Origin: Jingweiarchaeum tengchongense
GTDB lineage: Archaea > Nanobdellota > Nanobdellia > Jingweiarchaeales > Jingweiarchaeaceae
DNA length: 64,000 nt
Direction: 5' to 3'
Assembly: GCA_038874075.1 (NCBI GenBank)
Contig: JAVZDD010000004.1
Span: forward strand, 7,110-71,109
In this document: piece by piece, positions 33,747 through 43,963 of the stretch
Layout: every line of letters begins with the position of its first letter
Numbering within the stretch: the stretch's first letter is position 1
Program-made: the position numbers and the translations under genes
Notes under the pieces: generated by a model
Databases searched by the model: none
The model's input: the letters and a program-made list of their open reading frames with translations, nothing else
Told to the model about the DNA's origin: nothing

Positions 33747-36700
33747 TATCCTATCCACCCCAACATTTTTATTATTAATGTTAATATGAAGCCTGGAAGT
33801 CCAAGCGCCAACAGAGAAAACATTTCTATTGTCCTCAAGTTTTTATCTTCTTTGGTTAAACTGATTATCGTACCATTACTTGCATCGATGATTGCTTTCG
33901 TGTTAATCCGTGCTTCGAATAATAATAAAACTTTCTTTTTTGACACCCCGCTTATTTCATAATATGGATTCATATTTTCCTCAGAAACTTTTACTTCATT
34001 AATTTCACTCATTTCACCTGAAATTGATGAAATTGCACCACGTAGATCTACATTCATTTTACTTGCTGCAATATCACTAATTGGTTTGTATTCTACTGAC
34101 ACATTCTTAATTTCTCCAGCGATTTCAATCGTGATCGTTGTGTTTCCTGGCGCATATACTCTCTGCGTTTGATTTTGTTGAGGTCCAGCTTCGCTAACCT
34201 TAATTACAGTTAGACTTTTACTCATTGTTTTCTCAGTCGAAACATTATTAACGAGGTACCTAACTCTCGCTGTAATTGTATAAATACCACTTGTGTTCAG
34301 ATTTCTTATTATGAAATCCGTAGTTGAACTTGAATTCCTAGATATGGTGATTGATCTAGCAGGATCGGTTTGTAGCGGGAACGGAGCTAGAATATCGACC
34401 GTAACCGTTTTGTCTGTTGTTCCATTATTTCTTATCACGACTGATGCCCTTATTTCCTCTGAAACATTTGCGCTTGCTGGAACATCAAAATTAACGATTG
34501 ATATTGTGTCTGTTTCAGGTGTAGTTATTAACTTTACGATAACTAGTAAAGATGCAATATTTGATTCAACTGTAGTCACATTGCTTTTGCCAGCTGCGCC
34601 ATAAAGTAATGTTAAATTTTTGTTTTCATGACCTGGAGGCACATTGACAGTAACTGTGAATGCAGATTGTGCCCCAGGATCTAAACTCATTGCACTTGGT
34701 GATGAACTTATCCAAGAGCAATTCGTAAAACTTACACAGACAAAACTGATGTTTTCCACTTTTCTTGTATAGATATTTTTAATATTTACTATGAAATTAA
34801 ATTGTCCACTGTTGTTTACGGTGACCTGTATTGTTCCACTACTCACATTTAATCCAACAATGGAACTTGGTGGAGTCCATACACATTGTGTTGATGATTC
34901 ACACCCATTACTCCAACTTCCATCACAATTATAGTATCCACTGTTACAATAGCAAACACCACCACTACAATATGCATTTGATCCACAATTCACACCAGCA
35001 CATGGATTACAAGGCGTACTACTACAAATACCATTACAACAATATTTTCCTTGACATTCAGAAGCAGATGAACAACTTACACCATCACACTTTCCACAAT
35101 CCTGCGGACAATTTGAACAACTTTCACCCAAATCACCCCTACACACACCATCACCACAGTAACCACCATAACGCATTGCTACAGAAATTCTCTTACTTAT
35201 GTTCGTTCTTTCTATCGCTAAATTAGTATAATCAAAGCTGCCCAGTAAGAAATAATTACCAACTTCTGAAAATGTATGAGTATAACCTAAGTTTTTAGTC
35301 TCGCTCGTTGATATATTTAATGGTGTCGAATTGATTAGATAATAAGAATTATTTTTTATATAGAAGAATAGAAATGTACCTTCTATCGACTCATTTATTA
35401 AGTTAGTTAATGTAAAGTTTACCAGGTATGTTGAATTTGTTACAAATATATTCGAGGCAGAGACAGAAATGCTTAATGGTGGATTTATTTCTATTTTATC
35501 TTCACCAATTATTGAATTTGAATCTGGGGATGCGAAATCAAATTTGTAAATCAATTTATATTTCCCAGGGTTATAAAATAGACTTAATAGTGTGGAGTTG
35601 GATATAGCCTGATTATCTTCCAATTCTATACTTTCATTAAATAAGTTCTGTATTACAGTACCATTTTCAAAACATAAATTCAATGTGTAATTGCCACTCA
35701 CATTTAATCCACCAGTATTGTTAACGATGCCAGTTAAGTTCACTACATCACCGTAAATCAATTCTGATTTATTTATTATATTTAAGATGTGTAGACCCAC
35801 ATATTGTAAAGAAGGTGTTATTGATACATTTGTCTCATTTTCGGATGTCGTTTTTAATTTTAATACCACATCATATGTTTTATTTGGAATAAGATCAATA
35901 TAAAGTGGAGAATTTAGATCTCTCAGAATTATTTTTTTCAAATTACCCATATCTACAACACTATTGAACAAATAATTTTGGATGACACCATTTAAACTAG
36001 ATGATTCAGTTTGATAATCAAGTAAAGTGTCATTATTCGCATCAAAAACAAGTTTATCATTAGACCCATAGACAGCCTCCTTACCATCAATTTTTCCATA
36101 ATACAAATAAGAAGAGTAACCACAAAGCGGACTTGAAAGACTTACATAAGCGTGAGTAGAGTAAACAGATATTTGATAAGCAGTAAAATTTAAACCATGG
36201 ATTGTGATGTTTGAATTCTGAGAGATCTGTGTCTCATCGCTGAAATCATCATCTGAATCACTATCAAAATAGAGATAACCCTTATCACTTACTAACATGT
36301 TTGGTGTATAAGTGGTTGTACTTACAGACAGGGTATAATTTCCTACACCACTCCAAAGATCAACCATTATGTAATAAGTGCCAGCAGTCAATATTGAGCT
36401 ACAACTCTCTGTTGCTGATCCGCCAGTATATGGTCTACAACTCCAGTGACTTGAATCAGGGCAATTACCGTACCACTCTGTGTATAAGTCGTAATCTACG
36501 CCAGAATCCATACTTAGTGTAACAGTAATTAGTTTACTTTCATTTATTGTAAACTTATAATATTTGTATGTTTGTGTCGAATCAATGACATATTCATTCA
36601 ATGAAATTGAACATGCATTACTGCATGAATTACCACAATTTTGTGGCGCATATACAGTTGAATAATTAGGCGGTGTGTGTTGAAGCATAAATGATCCCAG

Positions 36701-39172
36701 ATAAAACTTGTGATTTGTTGTTGGTATATTTCCAACATAATAACCAGTAGCATCCAAAAATCCATCTGACATGTTTGCTCCAGTAGAATTTTTCAAATCA
36801 TAGTCTATCGTCACAAAAGTTTGATAGCAAGATGATTTACTCAGATTCCCACTAATTTCATTTTGTTTCACAAAGAACGAATCCACATCAACTTTTACAG
36901 CCATCATCGGTATTACTGTTCTATTTGAACTAATGTTAAATAAGATTCTATAAGTTCCATTTTCTGGAGATGAAATCATTCCCCACAATTCATCATCTTT
37001 TATCGTCAAATTCAGCTGTTGTGTAAAATTAAGATAGCTAGCGATTGTAATTGGTGTTATTATCGTAAGGTTTGGATCATACCCTTTTATGTATCCTTTA
37101 ATTACTTTCCCTGTGTTGTTGGTTACATCAATATAAATACTCAAATTTTTGTTTGCATTACTTTCTAAAGAATTAAATGAATTGTTAATGTTTATACCAC
37201 TACAATTTGAGGCTTCGTAGAATGTGTATAAAATGTTTACTGTATGATTATAACCATACTTACTAAAAACAATCCTCCAATTTCCAGGTACTATATCATA
37301 TGTTTGAAATGTTGTGCTAGAATAATACCACCCACCCAGATAAGTTACATTGTTAGGATTATAAATTGTTATTACTACCCCTTCAGAGAAATCATCAGGG
37401 ACGATATTTATACTCATCTTCACAATTCCGCTTGGAACATTTAAGTTATATGTATAAGTATTATATGGCCAGTCAGAATAACTTCTAGAGGTAAGCTGAA
37501 TAGTGCCACTTCCTGTTGATTTTACTCTTTCACCACAGTAGATAAACCAACTAACATTTGTTAGTGGAACGCCAAAATTATAATAAGTCAAATTCAATGT
37601 TTTATTTGTTTCATTTATATCAAATAACACATAAACATCAGTTGGTTCTGATTTTATTGCATAAAGCGTTGAATTTAGTTCATATGTTGGACTTGTATTC
37701 GCAATTATCAAAATTTTACTCAAATAAATTACTTTATTTGTAAAATCTGTTGAGAGGCTTAAATTATTATAACCAAATATAATGTTGCTAGTGATATCAA
37801 TACTATAATTTTGATCTGTTGTATTTGCAGTGATATTTATTAACTCGTTTCCATTCAGCAATACTGATATATCACTTTCACTGTCATTTATGTGTAATGT
37901 TAGATTCACAATAACTTTGTTCAATTTAAAAGGGCGAGTAGGGGAGAAGTAGAACAGATATGTTTTATTTGTTGAATTTATTACATCATAAGAAAGGTTT
38001 GTATAATTTAGTAATGTTTGAATTGTTGGATCCATTCGATATGTTCTTAAGACGATTGTATAATTTCCAGTAGTTGGATTACCAAGTGAAGTACTTGATG
38101 ATAAATCAACTATTTCCTTTGAAGGTGAGACAACGTAGAATCTATCATTAGTGCTTAAGTTTGAAGTAAAGTATAACTTTGTTTGAGTTGCCGGAGGTAC
38201 CTCAATGAAGTAATAAGTAGTGTTTGTAACATTTATTGTCCCATTTAAACTAGCAGTACCATTTGTTAATGAAATTTTTTGCGCTATTTTTACGTCACAA
38301 GGCACTAACATGCTTCCATTGTTCCATGAGAAATTTATGAAACCAGTGTATATGCCACCAGGTATATTGGTTGGTACATCCACATTTACATCTATTACTT
38401 GATGTGATTCGCTCCTATTTCCAAGTTCTATGTAACTTATATTTTGTGGTCTGAATGTAATCCAACCTGCTATTTCACCACCAGTCCTTACCGTGAGATT
38501 TTGTAATTGTTTTCCAATTATGATTGTAAATCTTCCGCTTGTACTTGAACCAGGAATAAGTCCATATAAAAGCATTGGTTCACTCAAACTTGTTTCTCTC
38601 TCAGGACTTTCAGTATATGTTGAAATATTCCATAAATTCGGTATGACAGCAATTGTAACATTATTATTCATAAGAAGCCAATATGAATTGTTGATATCAA
38701 TTCTACCAGTTCCTTGATGGAAAGCATCATATTCAATTCCATAACTATCTTTTAATTTATCAGCTCCAAGCATTAATGCTGCTTTTATTAATTCTGGCCT
38801 TGGTCTTTGTCCACCATGTGTGCTTTTGTAAGCTTGGATTAATAGAGCAGCAGCTCCAGCAACTTGTGGTGTTGCCATTGATGTTCCACTTGCCATTGTA
38901 TAGTAACTATCAATTACTGTTCCCATACTTGTTCCACTAGCTCTTGCAGCAATGATATTAACGCCAGGAGCGACAACTTCTGGTTTAATATTGCCTTCCA
39001 TTGTTGGTCCACTACTACTAAAACTCGCCATCCTATCTACTTGATCAGAAGCGCCAACAGTCATTGCTTTTAGTGCTTCACCAGGAGATTCAATTTGAAT
39101 ATATTCACCTATACATCCTGCTATTAAAATTATTCCAATCAAAATCAAAACTAAAAATATTTTTTTATCCAT
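33746..39172 (-). CDS. C-terminal part of a giant S8 subtilase, now in its own frame with a lipoprotein signal
   Basis: From ATG 39172 the frame starts MDKKIFLVLILIGIILIAGC, a lipoprotein signal with lipobox LIAGC, then enters subtilase sequence: SPGEALKAMTVGASD, FSSSGPT, KPEVVAPGV, and the catalytic serine in GTSMATPQVAGAAALL near residue 98. Beyond lie Ig-like/CARDB-like and PPC-like beta domains (PPC about 850-950), a Cys-rich EGF-like region about 1332-1429 (CGDGVCRGDLGESC), many N-x-S/T sites and a C-terminal TM helix (LLALGLPGFILTLIIKML). The catalytic Asp and His are in the separate frame at 39165-40061. Whether this half is translated and functional is open. Confidence 0.8.
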   Translation of the reverse strand: MDKKIFLVLILIGIILIAGCIGEYIQIESPGEALKAMTVGASDQVDRMASFSSSGPTMEGNIKPEVVAPGVNIIAARASGTSMGTVIDSYYTMASGTSMATPQVAGAAALLIQAYKSTHGGQRPRPELIKAALMLGADKLKDSYGIEYDAFHQGTGRIDINNSYWLLMNNNVTIAVIPNLWNISTYTESPERETSLSEPMLLYGLIPGSSTSGRFTIIIGKQLQNLTVRTGGEIAGWITFRPQNISYIELGNRSESHQVIDVNVDVPTNIPGGIYTGFINFSWNNGSMLVPCDVKIAQKISLTNGTASLNGTINVTNTTYYFIEVPPATQTKLYFTSNLSTNDRFYVVSPSKEIVDLSSSTSLGNPTTGNYTIVLRTYRMDPTIQTLLNYTNLSYDVINSTNKTYLFYFSPTRPFKLNKVIVNLTLHINDSESDISVLLNGNELINITANTTDQNYSIDITSNIIFGYNNLSLSTDFTNKVIYLSKILIIANTSPTYELNSTLYAIKSEPTDVYVLFDINETNKTLNLTYYNFGVPLTNVSWFIYCGERVKSTGSGTIQLTSRSYSDWPYNTYTYNLNVPSGIVKMSINIVPDDFSEGVVITIYNPNNVTYLGGWYYSSTTFQTYDIVPGNWRIVFSKYGYNHTVNILYTFYEASNCSGININNSFNSLESNANKNLSIYIDVTNNTGKVIKGYIKGYDPNLTIITPITIASYLNFTQQLNLTIKDDELWGMISSPENGTYRILFNISSNRTVIPMMAVKVDVDSFFVKQNEISGNLSKSSCYQTFVTIDYDLKNSTGANMSDGFLDATGYYVGNIPTTNHKFYLGSFMLQHTPPNYSTVYAPQNCGNSCSNACSISLNEYVIDSTQTYKYYKFTINESKLITVTLSMDSGVDYDLYTEWYGNCPDSSHWSCRPYTGGSATESCSSILTAGTYYIMVDLWSGVGNYTLSVSTTTYTPNMLVSDKGYLYFDSDSDDDFSDETQISQNSNITIHGLNFTAYQISVYSTHAYVSLSSPLCGYSSYLYYGKIDGKEAVYGSNDKLVFDANNDTLLDYQTESSSLNGVIQNYLFNSVVDMGNLKKIILRDLNSPLYIDLIPNKTYDVVLKLKTTSENETNVSITPSLQYVGLHILNIINKSELIYGDVVNLTGIVNNTGGLNVSGNYTLNLCFENGTVIQNLFNESIELEDNQAISNSTLLSLFYNPGKYKLIYKFDFASPDSNSIIGEDKIEINPPLSISVSASNIFVTNSTYLVNFTLTNLINESIEGTFLFFYIKNNSYYLINSTPLNISTSETKNLGYTHTFSEVGNYFLLGSFDYTNLAIERTNISKRISVAMRYGGYCGDGVCRGDLGESCSNCPQDCGKCDGVSCSSASECQGKYCCNGICSSTPCNPCAGVNCGSNAYCSGGVCYCNSGYYNCDGSWSNGCESSTQCVWTPPSSIVGLNVSSGTIQVTVNNSGQFNFIVNIKNIYTRKVENISFVCVSFTNCSWISSSPSAMSLDPGAQSAFTVTVNVPPGHENKNLTLLYGAAGKSNVTTVESNIASLLVIVKLITTPETDTISIVNFDVPASANVSEEIRASVVIRNNGTTDKTVTVDILAPFPLQTDPARSITISRNSSSTTDFIIRNLNTSGIYTITARVRYLVNNVSTEKTMSKSLTVIKVSEAGPQQNQTQRVYAPGNTTITIEIAGEIKNVSVEYKPISDIAASKMNVDLRGAISSISGEMSEINEVKVSEENMNPYYEISGVSKKKVLLLFEARINTKAIIDASNGTIISLTKEDKNLRTIEMFSLLALGLPGFILTLIIKMLGWIG
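39116..39167 (-). other. 52-nt insertion that splits the subtilase and supplies a lipoprotein leader
   Basis: On the reverse strand the catalytic region reads AAGNNG then TAA. Skipping 52 nt, from TAA (39167) to GGA (39116), rejoins the frame as NNG-CIGEYIQIESPGEALKAM, exactly the expected subtilase continuation. The segment begins with a stop, carries most of a lipoprotein signal peptide, and is bounded by GGAT at both ends. 52 is not a multiple of three. No terminal inverted repeats or transposase are present. Confidence 0.6.
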
Positions 39173-40061
39173 TATTACCAGCCGCAACAGCAACAAAAAT
39201 ACCTTGGTCAACTGCATTATTTACTGCTTCAGTTAATGGTGACATTGGACCACTGTAACTACCCCCGAGACTTAGACTAATTACATCAGCACCATTTTGA
39301 ATCGCCCAATCAATTCCAGCAATTATATCAGAACTATATCCACTACCTTCAGCATCAAGCACTTTTGCAATCAAAAGGAATGCATCAGGTGCAACACCTT
39401 TAAATTTTCCATTAGATTGTGTACCTGTTCCAGCTGCTAGGCTTGCGCAGTGTGTACCATGACCATGATCATCGTAAGGGTCTGGTCTACCATTTATGAA
39501 GTCTTTCCATCCTCTTATTTTTCCTACAGGAAAAAGAAAATCAGGATGAGTTGGATCAATTCCAGTATCAATAATTGCAATTGTCACATTGAAACCAGTA
39601 ATTTTCTGATCCCAGACTGGTTGCACATTGATATAATTACTCCTATTGTCAACATAAGAAGAGTATTCACTTTGCATTACTTTTATTGGTTTCGGTAAAG
39701 AAACTTTTTCATCGGAATATATCTTCTCAATTTCTTTACTCCATACCAAGTCTTTCAATACTTCTTTATTTGCTTTTATTGCAATCCCTTTAAAAAATTT
39801 GTATTCATAAATTATATTTGCACTACTTTTTATTTTAGATTCCAAAGATAAAGATGGTTTTTGTGAAAATTTTATTATAACCCTTATTTCCTCTTTGGAT
39901 TCATTTGAAATTTTCTCCAATAACTTTTCATCAAATTTGGAATTTATTATTTCATTCTTTCTTTCTTCGATAGAAAATGTTACCGAGATACAAATAAGTA
40001 AGAAAATTATAGACATGATAAAAACCAACTTTTTCTTCACAATTATAACTTTAAAATTCAC
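39165..40061 (-). CDS. N-terminal part of a giant S8 subtilase (Asp, His, Asn), truncated by stop
   Basis: Signal peptide (VFIMSIIFLLICISVTF), an I9-like propeptide (IRVIIKFSQKP, then VLKDLVWSKEIEKIYSDE), then the subtilisin fold with catalytic Asp165 in IAIIDTGIDPTHPDF, catalytic His201 in DDHGHGTHCASLAAG, GVAPDAFLLIAKVL, VISLSLGG and the oxyanion-hole Asn296 in AVAAGNNG. It stops right after this motif because of the 52-nt segment; the serine is in the next frame. Restored, the protein would be about 2087 residues, an archaeal cell-surface protease. Confidence 0.85.
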   Translation of the reverse strand: MNFKVIIVKKKLVFIMSIIFLLICISVTFSIEERKNEIINSKFDEKLLEKISNESKEEIRVIIKFSQKPSLSLESKIKSSANIIYEYKFFKGIAIKANKEVLKDLVWSKEIEKIYSDEKVSLPKPIKVMQSEYSSYVDNRSNYINVQPVWDQKITGFNVTIAIIDTGIDPTHPDFLFPVGKIRGWKDFINGRPDPYDDHGHGTHCASLAAGTGTQSNGKFKGVAPDAFLLIAKVLDAEGSGYSSDIIAGIDWAIQNGADVISLSLGGSYSGPMSPLTEAVNNAVDQGIFVAVAAGNNG

Positions 40062-40131
40062 ATTTTTAAGTTTTTGTTGTACTCAAGAGTAAAAGCAATA
40101 GAATTTAAAAAGGTATTTTTAAATACAAAAT

Positions 40132-42198
40132 ATGGATAAGTTTACTGGTACACTATACTACTGTGATTTTGATGAAGAAAATAAAGAAGTAAGAATATGG
40201 TTGAAAAATGGTGATAAAACACTCGTTGGAGTAAAAAGATGGGAAGATAGAAAGGAAGATATCCCAGAATGGCAATCTTTCTTGCTTTCAAATAACCTGA
40301 CTCCACTTTCAGAAGTAGTAGTTTATGGCAATGAAGAAAACGGAAAAATAAGGCTCAATAAGATAGAGTCAATTGGTGATGGAAAAAATAAATTAAAAAA
40401 ATTTTATTTTAAATCAATAATATATAGTGATGATGGATTCCCATCAGCTGAAAAAGACCCGATCGTAATTATTGTTTGTTTTGCCGATGGATTTAAAACA
40501 TTTGTTTCAGAAGACATGGATGATAAAAAATTAATAATAGATTTTATTGATTTTATTAAAAAATACAATCCAGATATAATTTTTGGATTTGGACAAGATA
40601 CAGAAGACTTCCCGTACATATTCAAAAGAGCGAAGAAGCATAAAATCAATTTTAATATTGGTAAATTTAATGAGGCACCAATAGAGACTGGAAAATATTT
40701 TCGTGGAATGATAATGAAAGAAACAGTAATTCCAGGAAGAATAAATGCTGATTTCTTCCCTGTCGCGATAAGGGAATTTCCAAATTTACCAACGAAGAGT
40801 ATCGAAGAAGTTGCTGAAAAACTTGGGATTAAAATACCTTACAAAGAAATTCTAGATTATGAGATTGGTAAGTATTGGAAAAATAAGAGGAAAGAACTCA
40901 TTGGTTATGCACAAAAAAAGTTGAAATTGATAAAGGAAGTTGTTGATAAACAAATTACATTTCAGATAGAGCTCTCAAAGATCACAAAAATAATGCCGCA
41001 ACAAGTTTTTAGATATACAGTTGGTGAACTTGTTGATGGTATTGTATTATACGAAGCTAAAAAAAGAAATTATCCTATTGGTAAAAGGAGGGAAGGAGAA
41101 ACAGAATACTATGTCGGAGGTGAAGTTTGGTTAAAGGCACCAGGAATTTACGAAAATATTGCTTATTTTGATTTCAAATCAATGTATCCCAGCATCATTA
41201 GTAAATTTAACATATCACCAGAGACGATTGATTGTGATTGTTGCAAGAATAAAGTTAAGCCAATCATCGTTGAGGAAGGCAGGAGAAGAATTCAACATCA
41301 TATCTGTCAGAAAAAGAAAGGTCTACTTGCTGAAATTGTGAGAAATTTAATAGAGAAAAGAAATGAAATAAAAAAAGATATGAAGAAATACAAGGAAGAG
41401 AGTGGTGAATACAAACAGCTAGATGCCAAACAACATGCAATTAAAGTAATAACAAACGCAACTTATGGTTATATGGGGTGGGCAACCTCACGTTTGTATA
41501 CAAAAGAAGGCGCAGAGATTACAACTGCACTTGGCCGAAAGTACATTAGAGAACTGAAATCATTCATGGAAAAAAATGGATTTGAACCAATATATTTGGA
41601 TACAGATGGAATACAAGTGATAAGTAAAAAGAAGGTTGATATAAAAAATTTGGTAGAGGAATTAAACAAAGCTTTCCCAATTTCAATCGAATTTCAATAT
41701 ATTGCAAGAAGGGCAATTTTCTTTGCAAAGAAAAAATACTGTCATTTGGTAAATAATGAAATAGAGGCAAAAGGAATGGAGTTTATAAGAAAGGATTATC
41801 CAAAGATAATAAAAGAAGCACAACGGAAAGTAATAGAGATAATCTTAAAAGAAGATGACATTCAAAAGGCAAAACAAATTGCAAGTGAATTCAGGAAGAG
41901 GATCGAGAACAAGAGCATCGATAAATCTGAACTCATTTTGATTGAGCAATTAGGTAAGAAATTAGAAATGTATGAAAGGACAAGTAAAATAAAGAGTTGC
42001 GCTGAATGGTTAAAAAAAGAAAAAGGGATCGAACTTCACCGAGGAATGAACTTAGAGATTGTGATCATTAAGGGAAAGGAACCAATAAATTACAGGGCAA
42101 GACCAGTCCAATTCTTTGATCTTGATGATATAGACATCGATTATTACTTAACACTTTTTGACCAGGTAATAGGAAGAACGTTTGAGATAAAAATTTAA
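40132..42198 (+). CDS. Family B DNA polymerase with degenerate exonuclease sites
   Basis: Polymerase motifs are intact: motif A DFKSMYPSII (347-356), motif B KVITNATYG (438-446) and motif C YLDTDGIQV (DTDG at 490-493). The proofreading domain is present but damaged. ExoI, normally F-D-I-E-T, reads FYFKSIIY at 91-98. ExoII, normally Y-N-x3-F-D, reads FGFGQDTEDFPYI. ExoIII, normally Y-x3-D, reads YAQKK near 259. At 688 residues it is about 90 shorter than typical archaeal PolB. It is followed 25 bases later by DNA ligase, on the same strand. It may be a repair or lesion-bypass polymerase rather than the replicase (inference). Confidence 0.9.
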   Translation: MDKFTGTLYYCDFDEENKEVRIWLKNGDKTLVGVKRWEDRKEDIPEWQSFLLSNNLTPLSEVVVYGNEENGKIRLNKIESIGDGKNKLKKFYFKSIIYSDDGFPSAEKDPIVIIVCFADGFKTFVSEDMDDKKLIIDFIDFIKKYNPDIIFGFGQDTEDFPYIFKRAKKHKINFNIGKFNEAPIETGKYFRGMIMKETVIPGRINADFFPVAIREFPNLPTKSIEEVAEKLGIKIPYKEILDYEIGKYWKNKRKELIGYAQKKLKLIKEVVDKQITFQIELSKITKIMPQQVFRYTVGELVDGIVLYEAKKRNYPIGKRREGETEYYVGGEVWLKAPGIYENIAYFDFKSMYPSIISKFNISPETIDCDCCKNKVKPIIVEEGRRRIQHHICQKKKGLLAEIVRNLIEKRNEIKKDMKKYKEESGEYKQLDAKQHAIKVITNATYGYMGWATSRLYTKEGAEITTALGRKYIRELKSFMEKNGFEPIYLDTDGIQVISKKKVDIKNLVEELNKAFPISIEFQYIARRAIFFAKKKYCHLVNNEIEAKGMEFIRKDYPKIIKEAQRKVIEIILKEDDIQKAKQIASEFRKRIENKSIDKSELILIEQLGKKLEMYERTSKIKSCAEWLKKEKGIELHRGMNLEIVIIKGKEPINYRARPVQFFDLDDIDIDYYLTLFDQVIGRTFEIKI

Positions 42199-42223
42199 AT
42201 GTTGGGTTTGGTATGAGATTAGT

Positions 42224-43963
42224 ATGAAGTTCTCAAAACTTGCAGATTACTTTGAAAAACTTGAATCGACAACAAAAAGACTTGAAATGTTTGAAATACT
42301 TTCAAATATGTTCAAGGAAGCAGAAATCGATGAAATAGATAAAATTGTTTACTTTTCACAGGAAAGATTACTTCCACCATTCAAAGGTGTAGAAATTGGT
42401 ATGGCCGAGAAACTTGTAGAGAGGGCAATCGCAAAGGTTTGCAATGTTGGAATAGGGAAGGTGGAAAGTTTATATAAAAAGATGGGTGACCTTGGTTTAG
42501 TTGCTGAGTCAATGTTTAAAGGAAGATCTGGAAGTAAACTTGATGTGACAGTGGTCTATAATGAATTGATGAAAATAGCAAAAACTTCCGGTCCTGGAAG
42601 CATAGAATTAAAAATAAATTACTTAGCTGGAATTTTAAGTAAGTGCAGTCCAAAAGAAGCAAAATACATTGTAAGATTTGTTTCGGGTAGATTGAGGTTG
42701 GGGATCGGAGATCCAACAATATTAGATTCGCTATCAAAGGCAAAGGTAGGAGATAGAAGCCTAAGGGAAGAACTGGAAAGAGCATATAATCTTTGTTCGG
42801 ATCTTGGACTCGTTGCCCAGACACTTTTTAAAGAAGGCATAAAAGGAATTAAAGAATTTAAAGTGACTGTTGGAAATCCGATAAGAATGGCACTTGCAGA
42901 ACGTCTACCAAGCGCTGAAGAAATTATAAAAAAAGTTGGTGGAAAATGCTCAGTCGAAGCGAAGTACGATGGTTTTAGAGCACAGTTACATAAAAAAGGG
43001 GATGAAATTGAAATTTTCTCGAGAAATCTCGAAAGGACCACACACATGTTTCCAGAGATAGTTAAGGCAGCGAAGGAACAGATAAGAGCAAAGGACGCAA
43101 TTTTGGAAGGAGAAGCACTTGCCTACAACGAGGAGACAGGTGAACTTTTTCCATTTCAGGTTACAATACAAAGAAAGAGAAAACATGGAATAAAAGAACT
43201 GGCAGAGGAATATCCGTTGCGCATGTTCGTATTTGATTTACTCTATGTGGATGGTGTGGATTATACAAAAAAGAGTTATGAGGAAAGGAGAAAAGCGCTT
43301 GAGAGAATAGTGAAAGATGGCGATGTAATAAAAATCGCAGAAAGAATTGTTAGTGATGATCCAAAAGAAATCATGAGATATTTTGATGAATTGGTTGCAA
43401 GAGGTCTGGAAGGAATAATGTGTAAAAAATTAGATTCTCCATATCAAGCAGGTGCAAGAAACTTTAATTGGATAAAGTTAAAAAGAAGTTATAAGGGAGA
43501 ACTCGCGGATACAATAGATGTTGTTCTAGTTGGATATTTTAAAGGAAGAGGGGCAAGGGCAAAATTTGGTATAGGTGCATTATTAGGCGCTGTTTATGAT
43601 GACAAATTAGATGTATTCAAGACAGTCGCAAAGATAGGAAGTGGATTGAGTGAAGAGAGATGGGTTGAAATAAGGAAATTACTTGATGAAACAAAAGTTC
43701 CAAATAAACCAGCAAGGGTAGATAGTTTAATAGAACCAGATGTTTGGGTTGAACCAAATTATGTTATCACAGTTAAGGCTGATGAGATCACGAGGAGCCC
43801 AGTGCACACTTGTGGTAGAAAAGGAGATGAACCAGGATTTGCACTTAGATTTCCAAGAATGACGGGATGGATCAGAGAAGATAAAAAACCAGAGGATGCA
43901 ACAACGGAGAAAGAGATAATGGAAATGTTCAAAATGCAGAAACATGTAAACCTTCAGACTTAA
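42224..43963 (+). CDS. lig: ATP-dependent DNA ligase (replicative Lig1 type)
   Basis: A 579-residue archaeal DNA ligase with the N-terminal DNA-binding domain (residues 1-215), adenylation domain and OB-fold. Motif I is VEAKYDGFRAQL with catalytic Lys247, then LEGEALAYN (motif III), RMFVFDLLYVDG (IIIa), GLEGIMCKKLDSPYQ (IV) and WIKLKRSY (V), and a C-terminal RFPRMTGWIREDK (VI). It seals nicks in replication and repair. It follows the B polymerase directly, so the two are likely co-expressed, and overlaps the convergent UPF0282 gene by four bases. Confidence 0.96.
   Translation: MKFSKLADYFEKLESTTKRLEMFEILSNMFKEAEIDEIDKIVYFSQERLLPPFKGVEIGMAEKLVERAIAKVCNVGIGKVESLYKKMGDLGLVAESMFKGRSGSKLDVTVVYNELMKIAKTSGPGSIELKINYLAGILSKCSPKEAKYIVRFVSGRLRLGIGDPTILDSLSKAKVGDRSLREELERAYNLCSDLGLVAQTLFKEGIKGIKEFKVTVGNPIRMALAERLPSAEEIIKKVGGKCSVEAKYDGFRAQLHKKGDEIEIFSRNLERTTHMFPEIVKAAKEQIRAKDAILEGEALAYNEETGELFPFQVTIQRKRKHGIKELAEEYPLRMFVFDLLYVDGVDYTKKSYEERRKALERIVKDGDVIKIAERIVSDDPKEIMRYFDELVARGLEGIMCKKLDSPYQAGARNFNWIKLKRSYKGELADTIDVVLVGYFKGRGARAKFGIGALLGAVYDDKLDVFKTVAKIGSGLSEERWVEIRKLLDETKVPNKPARVDSLIEPDVWVEPNYVITVKADEITRSPVHTCGRKGDEPGFALRFPRMTGWIREDKKPEDATTEKEIMEMFKMQKHVNLQT

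Noticed and set aside
39116..39167. Insertion sequence or programmed frameshift as explanation of the split subtilase
   Set aside because: 52 nt is far too short for an IS, no inverted repeats or target duplication beyond GGAT are seen, and a frameshift cannot bypass the stop and 52 nt; removal of the segment is needed to restore the frame.
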